The notes: generated by a model from the letters alone, not told the origin. A stretch of 64,000 nucleotides of DNA from CAVVXN01 sp963772585 (GCA_963772585.1 CAVYXV010000010.1:62001-126000), one strand, 5' to 3'. Shown: positions 35,851 through 44,858, counted from the first letter of the stretch. Numbers and translations are program-made.

Positions 35851-36996
35851 ATGGACTTCGAGCTGACGAAGGCGCAGAAGGACATCCAGAAGGCCGCGCG
35901 GGCGTTCGCCGAGGGCGAGTTCGACAAGGAACTCGCCGCCGAGCTCGAGGCGAAGCACGAGTTTCCCAGGGCGATCTGGCAGAAGGCCGGCGAGCTCGGG
36001 TTCCTGGGGCTCCACTATCCCGAGGAGTACGGCGGCAGCGGGTACGGCTGCCTGGAGAACGCCCTGGTCGTGGAGGCGTTCTGCCGGAGGGATTCCTCCA
36101 TCGGTACGGCGCTGATGCTCTGCGACTTCGGCTCGGAGAACGTCCTCCGCTACGGGACGGATGCGCAGAAGAAGCGCATCCTGGAGCCCATCGCCGAGGG
36201 GAGGGAGATCTTCGGGGGCGCGATCACGGAGCCGGACCATGGCAGCGACATCACGCGCATGGCGACCACGGCCGTCCGCGACGGCGACTCGTGGCTGGTG
36301 AACGGCGTCAAGACGTTCATCACGAACGGGGGAATCGCCCACCACTACATGGTTCTCTGCCAGACGGATCCCGAGGCCGGCCACCGCGGGCAGACGATGC
36401 TCCTCGTTCCTGCCGACGCGGAGGGCCTGGAGATCGCCGACGTCGGACTCAAGATGGGGATCCGACTCTGCCCGACCGGAGAGCTCACGTTCAAGAACGT
36501 GCGCGTCCCCGCCGGCGCCCTTCTCGGGGAGGAGGGGCGCGGCTTCTACCAGGTGCTGCAGTTCTTCGACGAGAGCCGCATCGAGACCGCATCCCAGGCG
36601 CTGGGCATCGCCCAGGGCGCGTTCGACCGCGCCTTGGAGCACGCGCGCCACCGGGAGCAGTTCGGCAAGAAGATCGGCGCGCTCCAGGTGACGCAGCACA
36701 AGCTCGCCGAGATGGCGACGAAGATCGAACTCGCCCGCCTGATCACGTACAAGGCGGCGTGGATCGCGGACCAGGGGAAGCCCGATCCGAAGACCACCAG
36801 CATGGCGAAGTTCTTCGCGGCGCGCACCGCCGTCGAGGTCGCCGACGAAGCGATCCAGATCCTCGGCGGCTGGGGTTACATGACCGACTTCGAGGTCGAA
36901 CGCTTCTACCGCGACGCGAAGATCACCGAGATCTACGAGGGCACCCGCGAGATCCAGAAGAACGTGATCGCCGCGAGCCTGCTGGGCAAGCTCTGA
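35851..36996 (+). CDS. acyl-CoA dehydrogenase
   Basis: A 381-residue acyl-CoA dehydrogenase. The family blocks are all visible: GGAITEPDHGSD for substrate and flavin binding, then FGKKIGALQVTQHKLAEMATKIELAR, and ILGGWGYMTDFEVERFYRDAKITEIYEGT near the C terminus. The catalytic base is E363 (IYEG). It oxidises acyl-CoA to enoyl-CoA using FAD and passes electrons to EtfAB, the products of the two genes just upstream. Chain-length preference cannot be read from sequence. ATG 35851 has GGAGG-type site ahead. Confidence 0.95.
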   Translation: MDFELTKAQKDIQKAARAFAEGEFDKELAAELEAKHEFPRAIWQKAGELGFLGLHYPEEYGGSGYGCLENALVVEAFCRRDSSIGTALMLCDFGSENVLRYGTDAQKKRILEPIAEGREIFGGAITEPDHGSDITRMATTAVRDGDSWLVNGVKTFITNGGIAHHYMVLCQTDPEAGHRGQTMLLVPADAEGLEIADVGLKMGIRLCPTGELTFKNVRVPAGALLGEEGRGFYQVLQFFDESRIETASQALGIAQGAFDRALEHARHREQFGKKIGALQVTQHKLAEMATKIELARLITYKAAWIADQGKPDPKTTSMAKFFAARTAVEVADEAIQILGGWGYMTDFEVERFYRDAKITEIYEGTREIQKNVIAASLLGKL

Positions 36997-37018
36997 CGGC
37001 CCGCCCGGCGATGCCGCG

Positions 37019-37872
37019 TCAGTCGACGGGGACGCCGACCTCGCGGCCGCTGTGCGTGAACGTGCCCCGAGGGTGGGGGGCTCGTCCTGCTCGCCCGACG
37101 CGTTCGGCTGGCCCTCCAGCAGCCGCGCGGCGGAGGACGGCGGAAGGCCGGCATCGCGGATGGCGCGGGCCGCCGCCTCGGCGTCGTAGGTCGTGCGGCA
37201 GCGGTCGAGGAGACGGTTGTCCGAGTCCCAGATGGCGTAGCCCGCGCGGTAGTCGAGGTCGCGGGGTTGGCCCACCGAGCCCACCGTGACGGCGCAGCAG
37301 GCGTCCTCGGGCAGGTAGATGCGGCCTCGCGGCGTCAGCACGGGGCGGCCGAGGAAGCGCGAGTCGAAGAAGAGGCGGTGGTGGTGGGTGTGGCCGAAGA
37401 AGCCGACCATGTGTTCGCTGCCCGCCAGCGCCCTCAGGGTCGGCGCGACGTCCTCGGGCGACTCCAGGTAGGGCCAGTCCTCGACGTCGTGGAGCGAGGC
37501 GTGGGCCAGGATGGCGCCGGGGATCTCGGCGCGCATCGGAAGACCGGCCAGCCAGTCCAGGGCGTCGTCGTCGAGGGCCCTCACGGAGTGGAGCACGCCG
37601 GCCCACACCGGATTGGCCCGGGTGCTGGGCGAGCGGGACAGGGCCTCGGCCTGGTCTCTGAGCGACGCGACGAAGTAGTCGTGGTTCCCGCACACGCAGA
37701 CGCCGCCCACCTCCCGGACCCGGGCCACCACCTCGGCGGGGAACGCGCCGTATCCGACGAGATCGCCGCCGAAGGCGATGCCGTCCACGCCTTCCTCCTC
37801 GACTTCGCGCAGTACTGCGTCCAGGGCGTGGATGTTCGCGTGGAGGTCGGAGAGGATCGCGACGCGGGGCAT
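37019..37872 (-). CDS. metallophosphoesterase, C-terminal frame broken at a C6 run
   Basis: A calcineurin-like phosphoesterase of about 284 residues. Motifs: SDLHANIHAL, GGDLVGYG, CGNHDYF, LAHASLHD and GFFGHTHHHRLFF, all intact. The frame starting at ATG 37872 then continues antisense through the acyl-CoA dehydrogenase gene, which is implausible. A single added C in the coding-strand C6 run (37075-37080) moves to a frame that ends at a TGA at 37019, just 22 bases beyond the neighbouring gene, with the tail HPRGTFTHSGREVGVPVD. The metallophosphoesterase is therefore a likely intact gene hit by a one-base loss in the sequence. Related proteins are YfcE/phosphodiesterase-like; the substrate is unknown. 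Confidence 0.7.
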
Positions 37873-38088
37873 GGCGCGAAAGGATACCGGCCACCCGGCT
37901 ATCGGCCCGCGAAGGACCGAAGGTCTCGCTGCATTTCCCCTACGGTTGTTCGCCCGTCGTTGCGAGCGGAAGGTCCCGAGATCTCCACGTCCGGCCGTCG
38001 CATCCCGTGAACATCCCCCTCGCTCGCCCGTCGAATCGCGCCGGGTGCGACCGCGCGCGCGATCTGGTAGGTTGCAGCGCAGTCCGCG

Positions 38089-38706
38089 ATGGAGTGCGTG
38101 ATGCGGTTGGGTTCCCAGGGCGTGACGTTGCTGCTCGCCGTGGTCGCATCGGCCGGCACGGCGTTCCTCGTCGGGCGGACCGTTTCCGATTCCGACGGCG
38201 GCGCCGGGCCGGCGGTCCGACCCGGTCGGGCCGGCGCGTCGTTGGACGAGGTCGAGCAGCTGCTCGACGAGATCCGTCGGCTCCTGGCCGAGCGCCCCGT
38301 GCTGGTGGGCGCCCCGCGCGCGACGCCCGCTTCCGGGCCCGCGCGGACCGCGGTCGAGGCCTCCGTGCCGTCCGCGGCCGATCCCCCGCCGCCGCGACCG
38401 GCGTCCCCGAGGCGCACGACCGTCGCTCGCGAGGCGCCGGCGCCGGGGGAGGACGCGGTGCTCCTGCCGCCCACCGACCTCTCGCGCGCCGACGAGCTCG
38501 AGGACTGGGACCACCGTCCGGAGGCGCGCCGGCGGTGGCTCTTCGCCTCCGAGGCGGCCGTCCTCGAGACGTTCGGAACGCCCACGGGGGTGTACGACTG
38601 GGGAGGCGGCGGCGAGCGTTGGCTCTACAAGGACGAGATGTGGAGCATCTCCATCTACTTCCTGCGGGGCCGCGTCGCCCGCGTCACCACGCTACGGTAC
38701 CGGTGA
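38089..38706 (+). CDS. exported or anchored hypothetical protein with BamE-like C-terminal motif
   Basis: A 205-residue protein with a N-terminal hydrophobic segment (VTLLLAVVASAGTAFLVG) acting as signal anchor. A Pro/Ala/Arg-rich stretch, probably disordered, spans residues about 75-140. The last 55 residues include LETFGTPTGVYDWGGGGERW and IYFLRGRVARVTTLRY, similar to the short beta-hairpin domains of SmpA/BamE-type proteins. ATG 38101 is an alternative start. I cannot assign a function. It lies divergent to the metallophosphoesterase gene and convergent to the pseudokinase-fusion gene. Confidence 0.55.
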   Translation: MECVMRLGSQGVTLLLAVVASAGTAFLVGRTVSDSDGGAGPAVRPGRAGASLDEVEQLLDEIRRLLAERPVLVGAPRATPASGPARTAVEASVPSAADPPPPRPASPRRTTVAREAPAPGEDAVLLPPTDLSRADELEDWDHRPEARRRWLFASEAAVLETFGTPTGVYDWGGGGERWLYKDEMWSISIYFLRGRVARVTTLRYR

Positions 38707-38781
38707 CGCCGCGGGCGGTCCCCGTCGTGCCGGGGCTCCCGAGGATGTCGCACCCGCGAAGATGTCGCCTCCTGGAGGCTC

Positions 38782-40752
38782 CTACGTTCCCGACGCCGGC
38801 TCGAAGCGCACCTCGATCGTCGCCCGCTCCACGCGCTGGAGCCCGAGGGCCTTCCGGGTCGCCGGCGGGAGGTCGTCCCAGTGTTCGATGGCCAACGCGG
38901 CCAGCGTGGGACCGTCGACCAGGCGGACGGGCTTCTTGCCCCGCGCCGACGCCTCGGCGCGCGCCGCCGCCGTGAACCCGCCGAGCGTCAACACGGCCCC
39001 CTGCTCTTCCGTCGCCAGCGAGCCCCGCATGGCGTAGACCCGGTCCACGTCCAGCTCGCCGAGCACGCGGGACGCCGCGACGCGCAGGACGACGTCGGCG
39101 AGACCGGACGCCGACACGCGGCCGAGGGCCTCCCACCAGCCGTCCCGTCGCCCGGGCAGCACCTCCGCGTCGTAGCCGAGCGCGGCGAAGAGCCCCCGGA
39201 GGAAGCCGGGGAACGCGTCCTCGCCCACCGCGTGGATCGAAGCGACCACGCGTTCGAGGAGCGCGGCTTCGCCCATGCCGGCGCTCATCGCTGCGGAACG
39301 TCCCGCGGCGAGGTCGAGGACGCGGGTCCTCAGGCCGTCGAGGTTGGTGAGCGTCTCCGTGCCCTCCAGGGCGCGGACCACGGCGTTCGGGACGTCGGCG
39401 AGCGGCACGTCCCGTACCCAGATCACGGCCCGACGCCGCGGGAGCCGGCAGCCGTCCGTGGGGGCCTCGTTCCAACGGTAGTCGCCCTCGACGCGCCCCA
39501 CGTGGAGCACGCCCTCCGGCGCGTCCGGCAAGAGGACGAAGTCGTCCGGGCGCATCTCGCTGGCGAATCGCCACACCTGCCCCGCGCCGACGCGCGCCGC
39601 CGCACCCGTCACCCCGTACGCCCGCTCGAAGCGCCCGACGAGATCGGGGAGGGCGACCGCGTCCTCCGCGCCGGCGAGGTCGGCGAGGTCCCCGAGCTCG
39701 TCCCAGCCGGCGGCGACGAACCCCCGCTCCCGGCCCAGGCGGGCGTAGCGGTCGCCCGGACCCATCCGGATGCGCCAGCACCGCGCGCCCTCTGGAGCGC
39801 CCGGGCCGCCCGCGTCGGGCATGCCGGTCGTCGGAAGGGCCGCGGGCACGGGCGGCGCGAAGTCGGCCGGCGCGGAGGGACGCAACGGCGGCGGCGGTCC
39901 CTCCCCGAACGGCACGACCACCGGTTCCGCGGCGCCGTTCGTCCGCCGCGCCCGCTTGCGTTCCAGGCCGAACGCCCGGGCGAACTCGTAGCAGGAGGCG
40001 AATCGCCGCTGTGGATCGGGATCCATCGCACGGAGCACGTCCTCGGTGGCTTCGGGAGTGAGGTACGACCGGAGCGTCCGTTCCGCGGCGACGGCGTCTT
40101 CCGAGGGTTCCTCGCCCGTCGCCGCGAGGGTGACGCAGCAGGCGAGTGCGTACTGATCGCTTTGCGGCGAGGGCGGGTTCCCCGCGCGGATCTCCGGCGC
40201 GGTGAAGATCCCCTGCTTCGCCGCGAGAGCGGTCCTCGTCTCGGCGTCCAGACCTCCCATCGCGGCGCCGAACGTGAAGTCCGTGATGCACCACGCGTCC
40301 ACGCCGGAACGGAAGAAGTGGGTGGGACGGACCTCGCCGTGCACGACCTTCTTCGAGTGGATGAAGTCCAGCGCCTCCGCGATGTCGAAGAGCCAGTCGT
40401 AGATCTGCGTGGCGTTCTGCGTGCGGCCCCGATCGAGCAGGACGTGGGCGAGGCTTTCGCCCTCGCAGTGTTCCGTGACGACGAACGGGACGGACTCGCT
40501 GCGCCCCGCATCCAGCACGTGGAGGATGTGGGGGTGCTTGACGCGCTGGAGCTCCAGGGCGGACCGCTCGAGCTGGTAGGCGAAGGAGGCGTGTTCGAGC
40601 AGCGCCTCGCCCGGCACCCGCACCACGACGTGGCGATCTTCCCCCACGGGCTTGGACCAGTACGTCGTCGCGATCTCGTTCTCGCCGAGGCAGGCGATCG
40701 TCTTGTAGCGGTCCGAGAGCAGGGCGCCACCCTCCGTCGTGCGTGCTGTCAT
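38782..40752 (-). CDS. pseudokinase / EVE-like / Mrr-like fusion protein
   Basis: A 656-residue protein. Residues 12-265 have the Ser/Thr kinase fold, with APE (185-187), SDQYALA and HPHIL blocks. Catalytic residues are replaced: the Gly-rich loop reads LGENEIATT, the VAIK lysine is R45, HRDxxxxN is H138-G-E-V-R-P-T-H145, and DFG is D158-F-T. It should be a pseudokinase. After a Pro-rich linker (278-320), residues 325-455 match the EVE-like modified-base-reading domain seen ahead of Mrr nucleases (GFVAAGWDELGDLADL ... VWRFASEMRPDDFVLLP). Residues 510-640 match Mrr_cat flanks (LTLGGFTAAARAEA, VRLVDGPTLAALA), but where Q-x-K is expected the sequence reads LRVAAS, so catalysis is probably lost. 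ATG 40752 follows GGAGGGG. This looks like a nucleic-acid-sensing or regulatory scaffold, perhaps defence-related. Confidence 0.75.
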   Translation of the reverse strand: MTARTTEGGALLSDRYKTIACLGENEIATTYWSKPVGEDRHVVVRVPGEALLEHASFAYQLERSALELQRVKHPHILHVLDAGRSESVPFVVTEHCEGESLAHVLLDRGRTQNATQIYDWLFDIAEALDFIHSKKVVHGEVRPTHFFRSGVDAWCITDFTFGAAMGGLDAETRTALAAKQGIFTAPEIRAGNPPSPQSDQYALACCVTLAATGEEPSEDAVAAERTLRSYLTPEATEDVLRAMDPDPQRRFASCYEFARAFGLERKRARRTNGAAEPVVVPFGEGPPPPLRPSAPADFAPPVPAALPTTGMPDAGGPGAPEGARCWRIRMGPGDRYARLGRERGFVAAGWDELGDLADLAGAEDAVALPDLVGRFERAYGVTGAAARVGAGQVWRFASEMRPDDFVLLPDAPEGVLHVGRVEGDYRWNEAPTDGCRLPRRRAVIWVRDVPLADVPNAVVRALEGTETLTNLDGLRTRVLDLAAGRSAAMSAGMGEAALLERVVASIHAVGEDAFPGFLRGLFAALGYDAEVLPGRRDGWWEALGRVSASGLADVVLRVAASRVLGELDVDRVYAMRGSLATEEQGAVLTLGGFTAAARAEASARGKKPVRLVDGPTLAALAIEHWDDLPPATRKALGLQRVERATIEVRFEPASGT

Positions 40753-40851
40753 GGGTCCCCTCCGGGGCTGGGAAGCGCGCCGATCCTACCGAGAACGCCC
40801 GAGGCGGGGGGGCGATCCGAGCGGAGCGGTCGCCGGTACCCTTCCACCGGA

Positions 40852-41943
40852 CTACGCTCCGCGACCCGGAGCGAGCCGGACGGGCCGGCGCCGCGACCCC
40901 CAGGAGCCCGGCCGCGCCTCGAAGACGCCCGCGAGGACGCGGCCGCAGCGGCGGCAGGCCCCGGCCTCGTCGAGATGCCAGCCCAGGATGTCGTAGCCGT
41001 CGCGCTCGATGAGGGGCTCCTGGCAGCCGACGCACGTCGTCGTCTGGCCCCGTGGGTCGTAGACGTTCCCCGTGTAGGCGTGCCGGACGCCGTTCGCCTT
41101 CGCGATCGTCGCGGCGCGGGTGAGGGTGCGGGCCGGCGTCGGCGGCACGTCCCGCATGCGCCAGTCGGGGTGGAAGGCGGTGAAGTGCATCGGCACCTCG
41201 TCGCCCACGTGGTCCACGACCCAGCGCGTCATCGCGTCGATCTCGTCGGCCCCGTCGTTCTCGCCCGGGATCAACAGCGTCGTGAGCTCCAGCCAGGTGT
41301 CCGTCTCGTTCGCGACGTACTCGATCGTCTCGAGCACCGGCGCGAGGCTTGCCGAGCAGAGGGAGCGGTAGAAACGCTCGGAAAACCCCTTCAGGTCGAT
41401 GTTCGCCGCGTCCATCCACGCGTAGAACTCCGCGCGCGGTTCGGGGCAGACCTCTCCCGCGGTGACCGCAACGGTGCGGATGCCGCGCGCGCGGCACGCC
41501 TTCGCGACGTCGATCGCGTACTCCAGGAAGATGACGGGATCGTTGTAGGTGAACGCGACGCTCCGGCAGTCGTACCGCTCGGCGGCGGCGGCGACGACGT
41601 CGGGTTCGGCCTCGTCGCAGAGGGTGTCGATCTCGCGCGACTTGCTGATGTCCCAGTTCTGGCAGAACTTGCAGCCGAGGTTGCAGCCGGCGGTCCCGAA
41701 GGAGAGAACGGGCGTTCCCGGGAGGAAGTGGTTCAGGGGCTTCTTCTCGATGGGGTCGATGCAGAAGCCGCTGGCGCGTCCCCACGTGGTGAGGACGACG
41801 CCGTCCTCGCTCCCCTGGCGCACGAAACAGAACCCCCGCTGGCCCGGCGCGAGGCGGCAGTACCGGGGGCAGACGTCGCACTGGACCCGTCCGTCGGTCA
41901 GGCGGTGCCAGTGGCGCGTCGGCACGGTCTCGGGAAGGGGCAC
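40852..41943 (-). CDS. amrS: AmmeMemoRadiSam-type radical SAM enzyme AmrS
   Basis: A 363-residue radical SAM protein with the 4Fe-4S motif C87-N-L-G-C91-K-F-C94 (GTAGCNLGCKFCQNWDISKS), a signature phrase of AmrS. An N-terminal Cys pair (VQCDVCPRYC) and a C-terminal cluster (TTTCVGCQEP ... ACRRCGRVL) would bind additional metal. AmrS is usually encoded with AMMECR1 and Memo proteins; neither is adjacent here, so the system may be scattered. The reaction is unknown. ATG 41943 is used. Confidence 0.87.
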   Translation of the reverse strand: MPLPETVPTRHWHRLTDGRVQCDVCPRYCRLAPGQRGFCFVRQGSEDGVVLTTWGRASGFCIDPIEKKPLNHFLPGTPVLSFGTAGCNLGCKFCQNWDISKSREIDTLCDEAEPDVVAAAAERYDCRSVAFTYNDPVIFLEYAIDVAKACRARGIRTVAVTAGEVCPEPRAEFYAWMDAANIDLKGFSERFYRSLCSASLAPVLETIEYVANETDTWLELTTLLIPGENDGADEIDAMTRWVVDHVGDEVPMHFTAFHPDWRMRDVPPTPARTLTRAATIAKANGVRHAYTGNVYDPRGQTTTCVGCQEPLIERDGYDILGWHLDEAGACRRCGRVLAGVFEARPGSWGSRRRPVRLAPGRGA

Positions 41944-42070
41944 GCCTCCATGGTAGTCCGCGGCGCCGCGTCGCGCGCGCTACGAGAGGGTCCCTCGAAG
42001 ACGCCGGGGAGGCCCTTTGCCCTTCCGCGGACCGTACGATTCCGGGCCGTTCCCCGGCGGAGGACGACGC

Positions 42071-43003
42071 ATGACGGATGCGACGTGGCCGGTGCTTCGC
42101 TACGAGGAGGACCGGGCGAGCCTCGAGACCCTCCACCTCCTGAGCCAGGTCCTGGGGAAGGTCCGCATGGCTTCGGGACCGTGGGTGAACCAGTCGTGGG
42201 GGGTGACGCTCTCGGTGACGCCGCGCGGGCTCTCGACGGGAACCCTCCACCGCCCGCCGCGGGCGTTCCGGCTCGACCTCGACCTCGCCGGGCACGCGCT
42301 GACCTTCGAGGACGACCGGGGCGGCTCCGAGCGGCTTGGGCTCGACGGCCTGGGGGTGGCGGCGTTCTACCGGGAGGCGATGGCCCTCCTGGATCGGCAG
42401 GGGGTCCCCTGCCGCATCCACACCACGCCCTGCGAGATCGAGGACGCGATCCCCTTCGATGCGGACGAGACCCACGGGCCGGCGGACCCCGGCGTCGCGA
42501 GGCGGTTCGGTCGCGCCCTGCTCGACGCCCACCGCGTGTTCTCGCGTTTCCGGGCGGGCTTTCGCGGGAAGGCCAGCCCCGTGCACTTCTTCTGGGGCAG
42601 CTCCGACCTCGCGGCCACCCGGTTCTCGGGCGCCCTCGCCGAGCCGCCGGCGGAGGTGGGGCTCGCGCACCTTCCTCGGTGGGTGGGGCGCGAGGCCTAC
42701 AGCGAGGAGCTCTCGAGCGCCGGGTTCTGGCCGGGGAACGCCCTGCATCCCCAGCCGGCGTTCTACGCGTACGTGTATCCGCCCTCCGACGCCTTCGCGG
42801 GGAGCGCCGTCCAACCGGCGGGCGCGACCTTCGACGCCGCGCTCGGCGAGTTCCTCCTTCCCTACGACGCGGTGCGCACGGCATCCGACCCCGACGCGGC
42901 GTTGCTCGCCTTCCTCGAGAGCACCTACGGGGCGGCCGCGAACGCGCGCGGCTGGGACGCCGACCGGCTCAACCTGGGCGATCCCCGACGGCGATTCGGA
43001 TGA
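42071..43003 (+). CDS. DUF5996 family protein
   Basis: A 310-residue protein matching the uncharacterised DUF5996 family, with blocks LETLHLLSQVLGKVRM near the N terminus and FFWGSSDLAATRFSG in the middle. Cytoplasmic; no signal peptide. The ATG at 42071 follows GGAGGACGACGC, a good ribosome binding site, and is preferred to the longer open frame. Function is unknown. It is followed after 39 bases by a lipoprotein gene. Confidence 0.8.
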   Translation: MTDATWPVLRYEEDRASLETLHLLSQVLGKVRMASGPWVNQSWGVTLSVTPRGLSTGTLHRPPRAFRLDLDLAGHALTFEDDRGGSERLGLDGLGVAAFYREAMALLDRQGVPCRIHTTPCEIEDAIPFDADETHGPADPGVARRFGRALLDAHRVFSRFRAGFRGKASPVHFFWGSSDLAATRFSGALAEPPAEVGLAHLPRWVGREAYSEELSSAGFWPGNALHPQPAFYAYVYPPSDAFAGSAVQPAGATFDAALGEFLLPYDAVRTASDPDAALLAFLESTYGAAANARGWDADRLNLGDPRRRFG

Positions 43004-43042
43004 CAGGTCGTTGCGGGAGCCCGCCCGGGTAGGATCGCGAGC

Positions 43043-43504
43043 ATGTCCCTCGCCCGCCCGTTCGTCGTCGCGTCCCTCCTCGCCGGCCTCGTGCTCGCGC
43101 TTCCCGCCTGCGGGTCGGGACGGAACGAGGAGAACGACCCCCGGTTCCCGGATCAGTGCATCGCGCCCTTCACGGAAGGGCTCTCCGGCTCCTGGACCTT
43201 CGTGGACGTGCTGGCGGGGGATCCGTGCGCGACGAGCGGCCTCGACGGGGTGGTCTTCCTGCTGCTCCAGGACTACCGGAGCCTCACCTTCCAGGGCCAG
43301 GCGTCGCTGTGGACGGCCACGCTCTGCGGCAGCCGGGCGAGCGGCGGATCGTTCAGCCTCCCGGTGGACGGCGGGATCCACACCGTGAACACGATCCTCC
43401 TCGAATTCCAGAGCGAGACGGAGGCGAGGGGGAACACGACGTGGTCCTGGACGGACGGGGTGGCGACGTGCCAGGGAACGTCCACGTTCACGATGACGCG
43501 GTGA
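43043..43504 (+). CDS. small lipoprotein of unknown function
   Basis: A 153-residue lipoprotein. The signal peptide ends with a lipobox LPAC at residues about 20-23, so it is anchored after that Cys. The mature part has five more Cys and a beta-rich, Thr/Ser-rich C-terminus (TTWSWTDGVATCQGTSTF), suggesting a small calyx or beta sandwich. No known family is recognised. Confidence 0.7.
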   Translation: MSLARPFVVASLLAGLVLALPACGSGRNEENDPRFPDQCIAPFTEGLSGSWTFVDVLAGDPCATSGLDGVVFLLLQDYRSLTFQGQASLWTATLCGSRASGGSFSLPVDGGIHTVNTILLEFQSETEARGNTTWSWTDGVATCQGTSTFTMTR

Positions 43505-43513
43505 CGGGCCGGA

Positions 43514-43544
43514 GCCGCCCCGGCCGGCGCGCGGCCGGGGCGGC
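43514..43544. terminator. GC-rich hairpin between convergent genes
   Basis: A perfect 13-base stem: GCCGCCCCGGCCG (43514-43526) and its complement (43532-43544) around a five-base loop. It begins ten bases after the lipoprotein stop. It lacks a T-tract but the strength and position fit a bidirectional terminator, since the YbaK gene ends at 43617 from the other side. Confidence 0.65.
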
Positions 43545-43616
43545 CCCGGGGTCCAGGGGGTAGGACGCCCTCGTCCCGCCGGGGTCGGTCGTCCCCGAAC
43601 CCCCTCGGATGGCTGG

Positions 43617-44093
43617 TCAGACGAGAACCGGATCCACCATGTCCACGAGCACCGGATGGACCAGGCGCTCGTAGTCCGCGAACCGCATGCGGATGGCCTG
43701 CTCGTGCGAGCCCGCGTTGAAGGTGATGAACTCGTCGGCGGCGATCATCGGATCCACGAAGACCGGAAGTTCGTACAGGTTTCCGAACGGAGGCATGGCT
43801 CCGACCTCGCAGTCGGGGCAGAGCATGACCATCGCGTTCTCGTCGGCGAGGCGGACGTAGCCGGTCCCGATGCTCCGCCGGACCTTCTCCAGGTCCAGGC
43901 GGTAGCAGGCCGGCGTGACCGCCATCGCGTATCCCCGGGGGCCCATGTCGAGAAGCACCGTCTTTGCGAACTCGCGACCGGGGGTGTGCGTGTCCGCGGC
44001 GGCTTCCTGGGCCGTGTAGTCGGTTCGGTGGCGAAGGACATCGTAGGGGACGTCGCTGTCCTCCAGGTAGTCCATGAACTTCGGGATTGCCAT
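43617..44093 (-). CDS. YbaK/EbsC-type aminoacyl-tRNA deacylase
   Basis: A 158-residue single-domain YbaK/ProX protein. Motifs: the N-terminal HRTDYTAQEAA block, the conserved lysine in EFAKTVLL (K44), and the C-terminal PPFGNLYELPVFVD and FNAGSHEQAIRM blocks. Such proteins hydrolyse mischarged tRNA (for example Cys or Ala on tRNA-Pro). ATG 44093 begins MAIPKFM; further upstream sequence in the same frame is low-complexity and unlikely to be coding. It stands next to a degenerate region on its 5' side. Confidence 0.85.
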   Translation of the reverse strand: MAIPKFMDYLEDSDVPYDVLRHRTDYTAQEAAADTHTPGREFAKTVLLDMGPRGYAMAVTPACYRLDLEKVRRSIGTGYVRLADENAMVMLCPDCEVGAMPPFGNLYELPVFVDPMIAADEFITFNAGSHEQAIRMRFADYERLVHPVLVDMVDPVLV

Positions 44094-44252
44094 GGCATCC
44101 CATGCTCCGAGCGGGGCTGCACGAGCCCCTCGCCGCGGGGCCCGAACGGGAGGCATCCCTCGTTCGGGCATTCCCCGGGCTGACCAGGATGCTACGGCCG
44201 CCGTGCCCATCGATTCAAGGGGGCCGGTCGGCGCCCTCCCGCGCCCGCCGAG

Positions 44253-44540
44253 GAGACGCCGGGGCTTCTCGACGAACCCGCGGCGAAGGTCCCTCCCGAC
44301 ACGGACCGGACGCAGAAGGCGCGCGCCGCGATGGTGGACCGCTTCCTCGAAGGCGGGGGCATCGAGGACGAGGCCGTGTCCCAGCCATACCTCGTGGCCT
44401 CGATGACGGAGGAGGCGCGGATCGACGCGAGGAGCCGCGTGCTCGAGATCGGCACGGGCTCGGGGTACCAGGCGGCCGTCCTGGCCGAGATCACCCCGCA
44501 CGTCTCCACGATCGAGATCAAGGAGAAGCGGGCGCGCCGG
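44253..44540 (+). pseudogene. protein-L-isoaspartate O-methyltransferase remnant
   Basis: Only the SAM-binding core of a PCMT is left: SQPYLVASMTEEARID, RVLEIGTGSGYQAAVLAEI and IEIKE. The N-terminal element (MVDRFLEGGGIEDEAV) joins directly to SQPY, skipping about 40 residues that normally carry the R-H-x-F-V-P region and the D-x-P-L-P-I-G segment. The C-terminal half is gone; the frame runs into an unrelated membrane-type peptide from 44541. An internal deletion plus truncation is the simplest reading, so the product is not an active methyltransferase. Confidence 0.75.
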
Positions 44541-44858
44541 GCCGACGGGGGGTTGCTCGGCCTGGGGCCGCCCGAAGCCGTGCTGCGCTTCCTGGCGTTG
44601 GGGGCCGTCGCCGCCGCGGTGCTGCCGTTCTTCCTGGGTCCCGTGCTTGAGCCGTCCGCCCGCGCCGTTCCGTGGGCGCTCGCCTGGAGTGGATGCGCGT
44701 CCGTGATCGCCGCGGCGGCGGCCCCGCACTTCTCCTCGACGCTGTCCCTGGCCGCCTCGGCGGGCCTCGCCTCCCTGCTCTACTTCGGGGTGGCGTTTGC
44801 GCCCCTGCGCGCCGCGGCGGCGCCGTCGCCCGGAGTGGGAACACGACACGATGGGTAG
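44541..44858 (+). pseudogene. possible membrane-protein remnant
   Basis: In frame with the PCMT remnant, this stretch encodes about 100 residues with three hydrophobic helices (VLRFLALGAVAAAVLPFF, ALAWSGCASVIAAAAAP, LSLAASAGLASLLYFGVAF). It has no start of its own and ends just inside the serC start region (stop at 44856-44858). It may be the C-terminal end of a lost transporter-like gene. I cannot name the family. Confidence 0.4.

Noticed and set aside
40852..41943. Full AmmeMemoRadiSam system
   Set aside because: Only the AmrS-like gene is present; neighbours do not encode AMMECR1 or Memo proteins.
38684..43381. A 1565-codon minus-strand open frame covering several genes
   Set aside because: It crosses well-supported genes in other frames and is compositionally Arg/Gly-rich, as expected for a shadow frame in GC-rich DNA.
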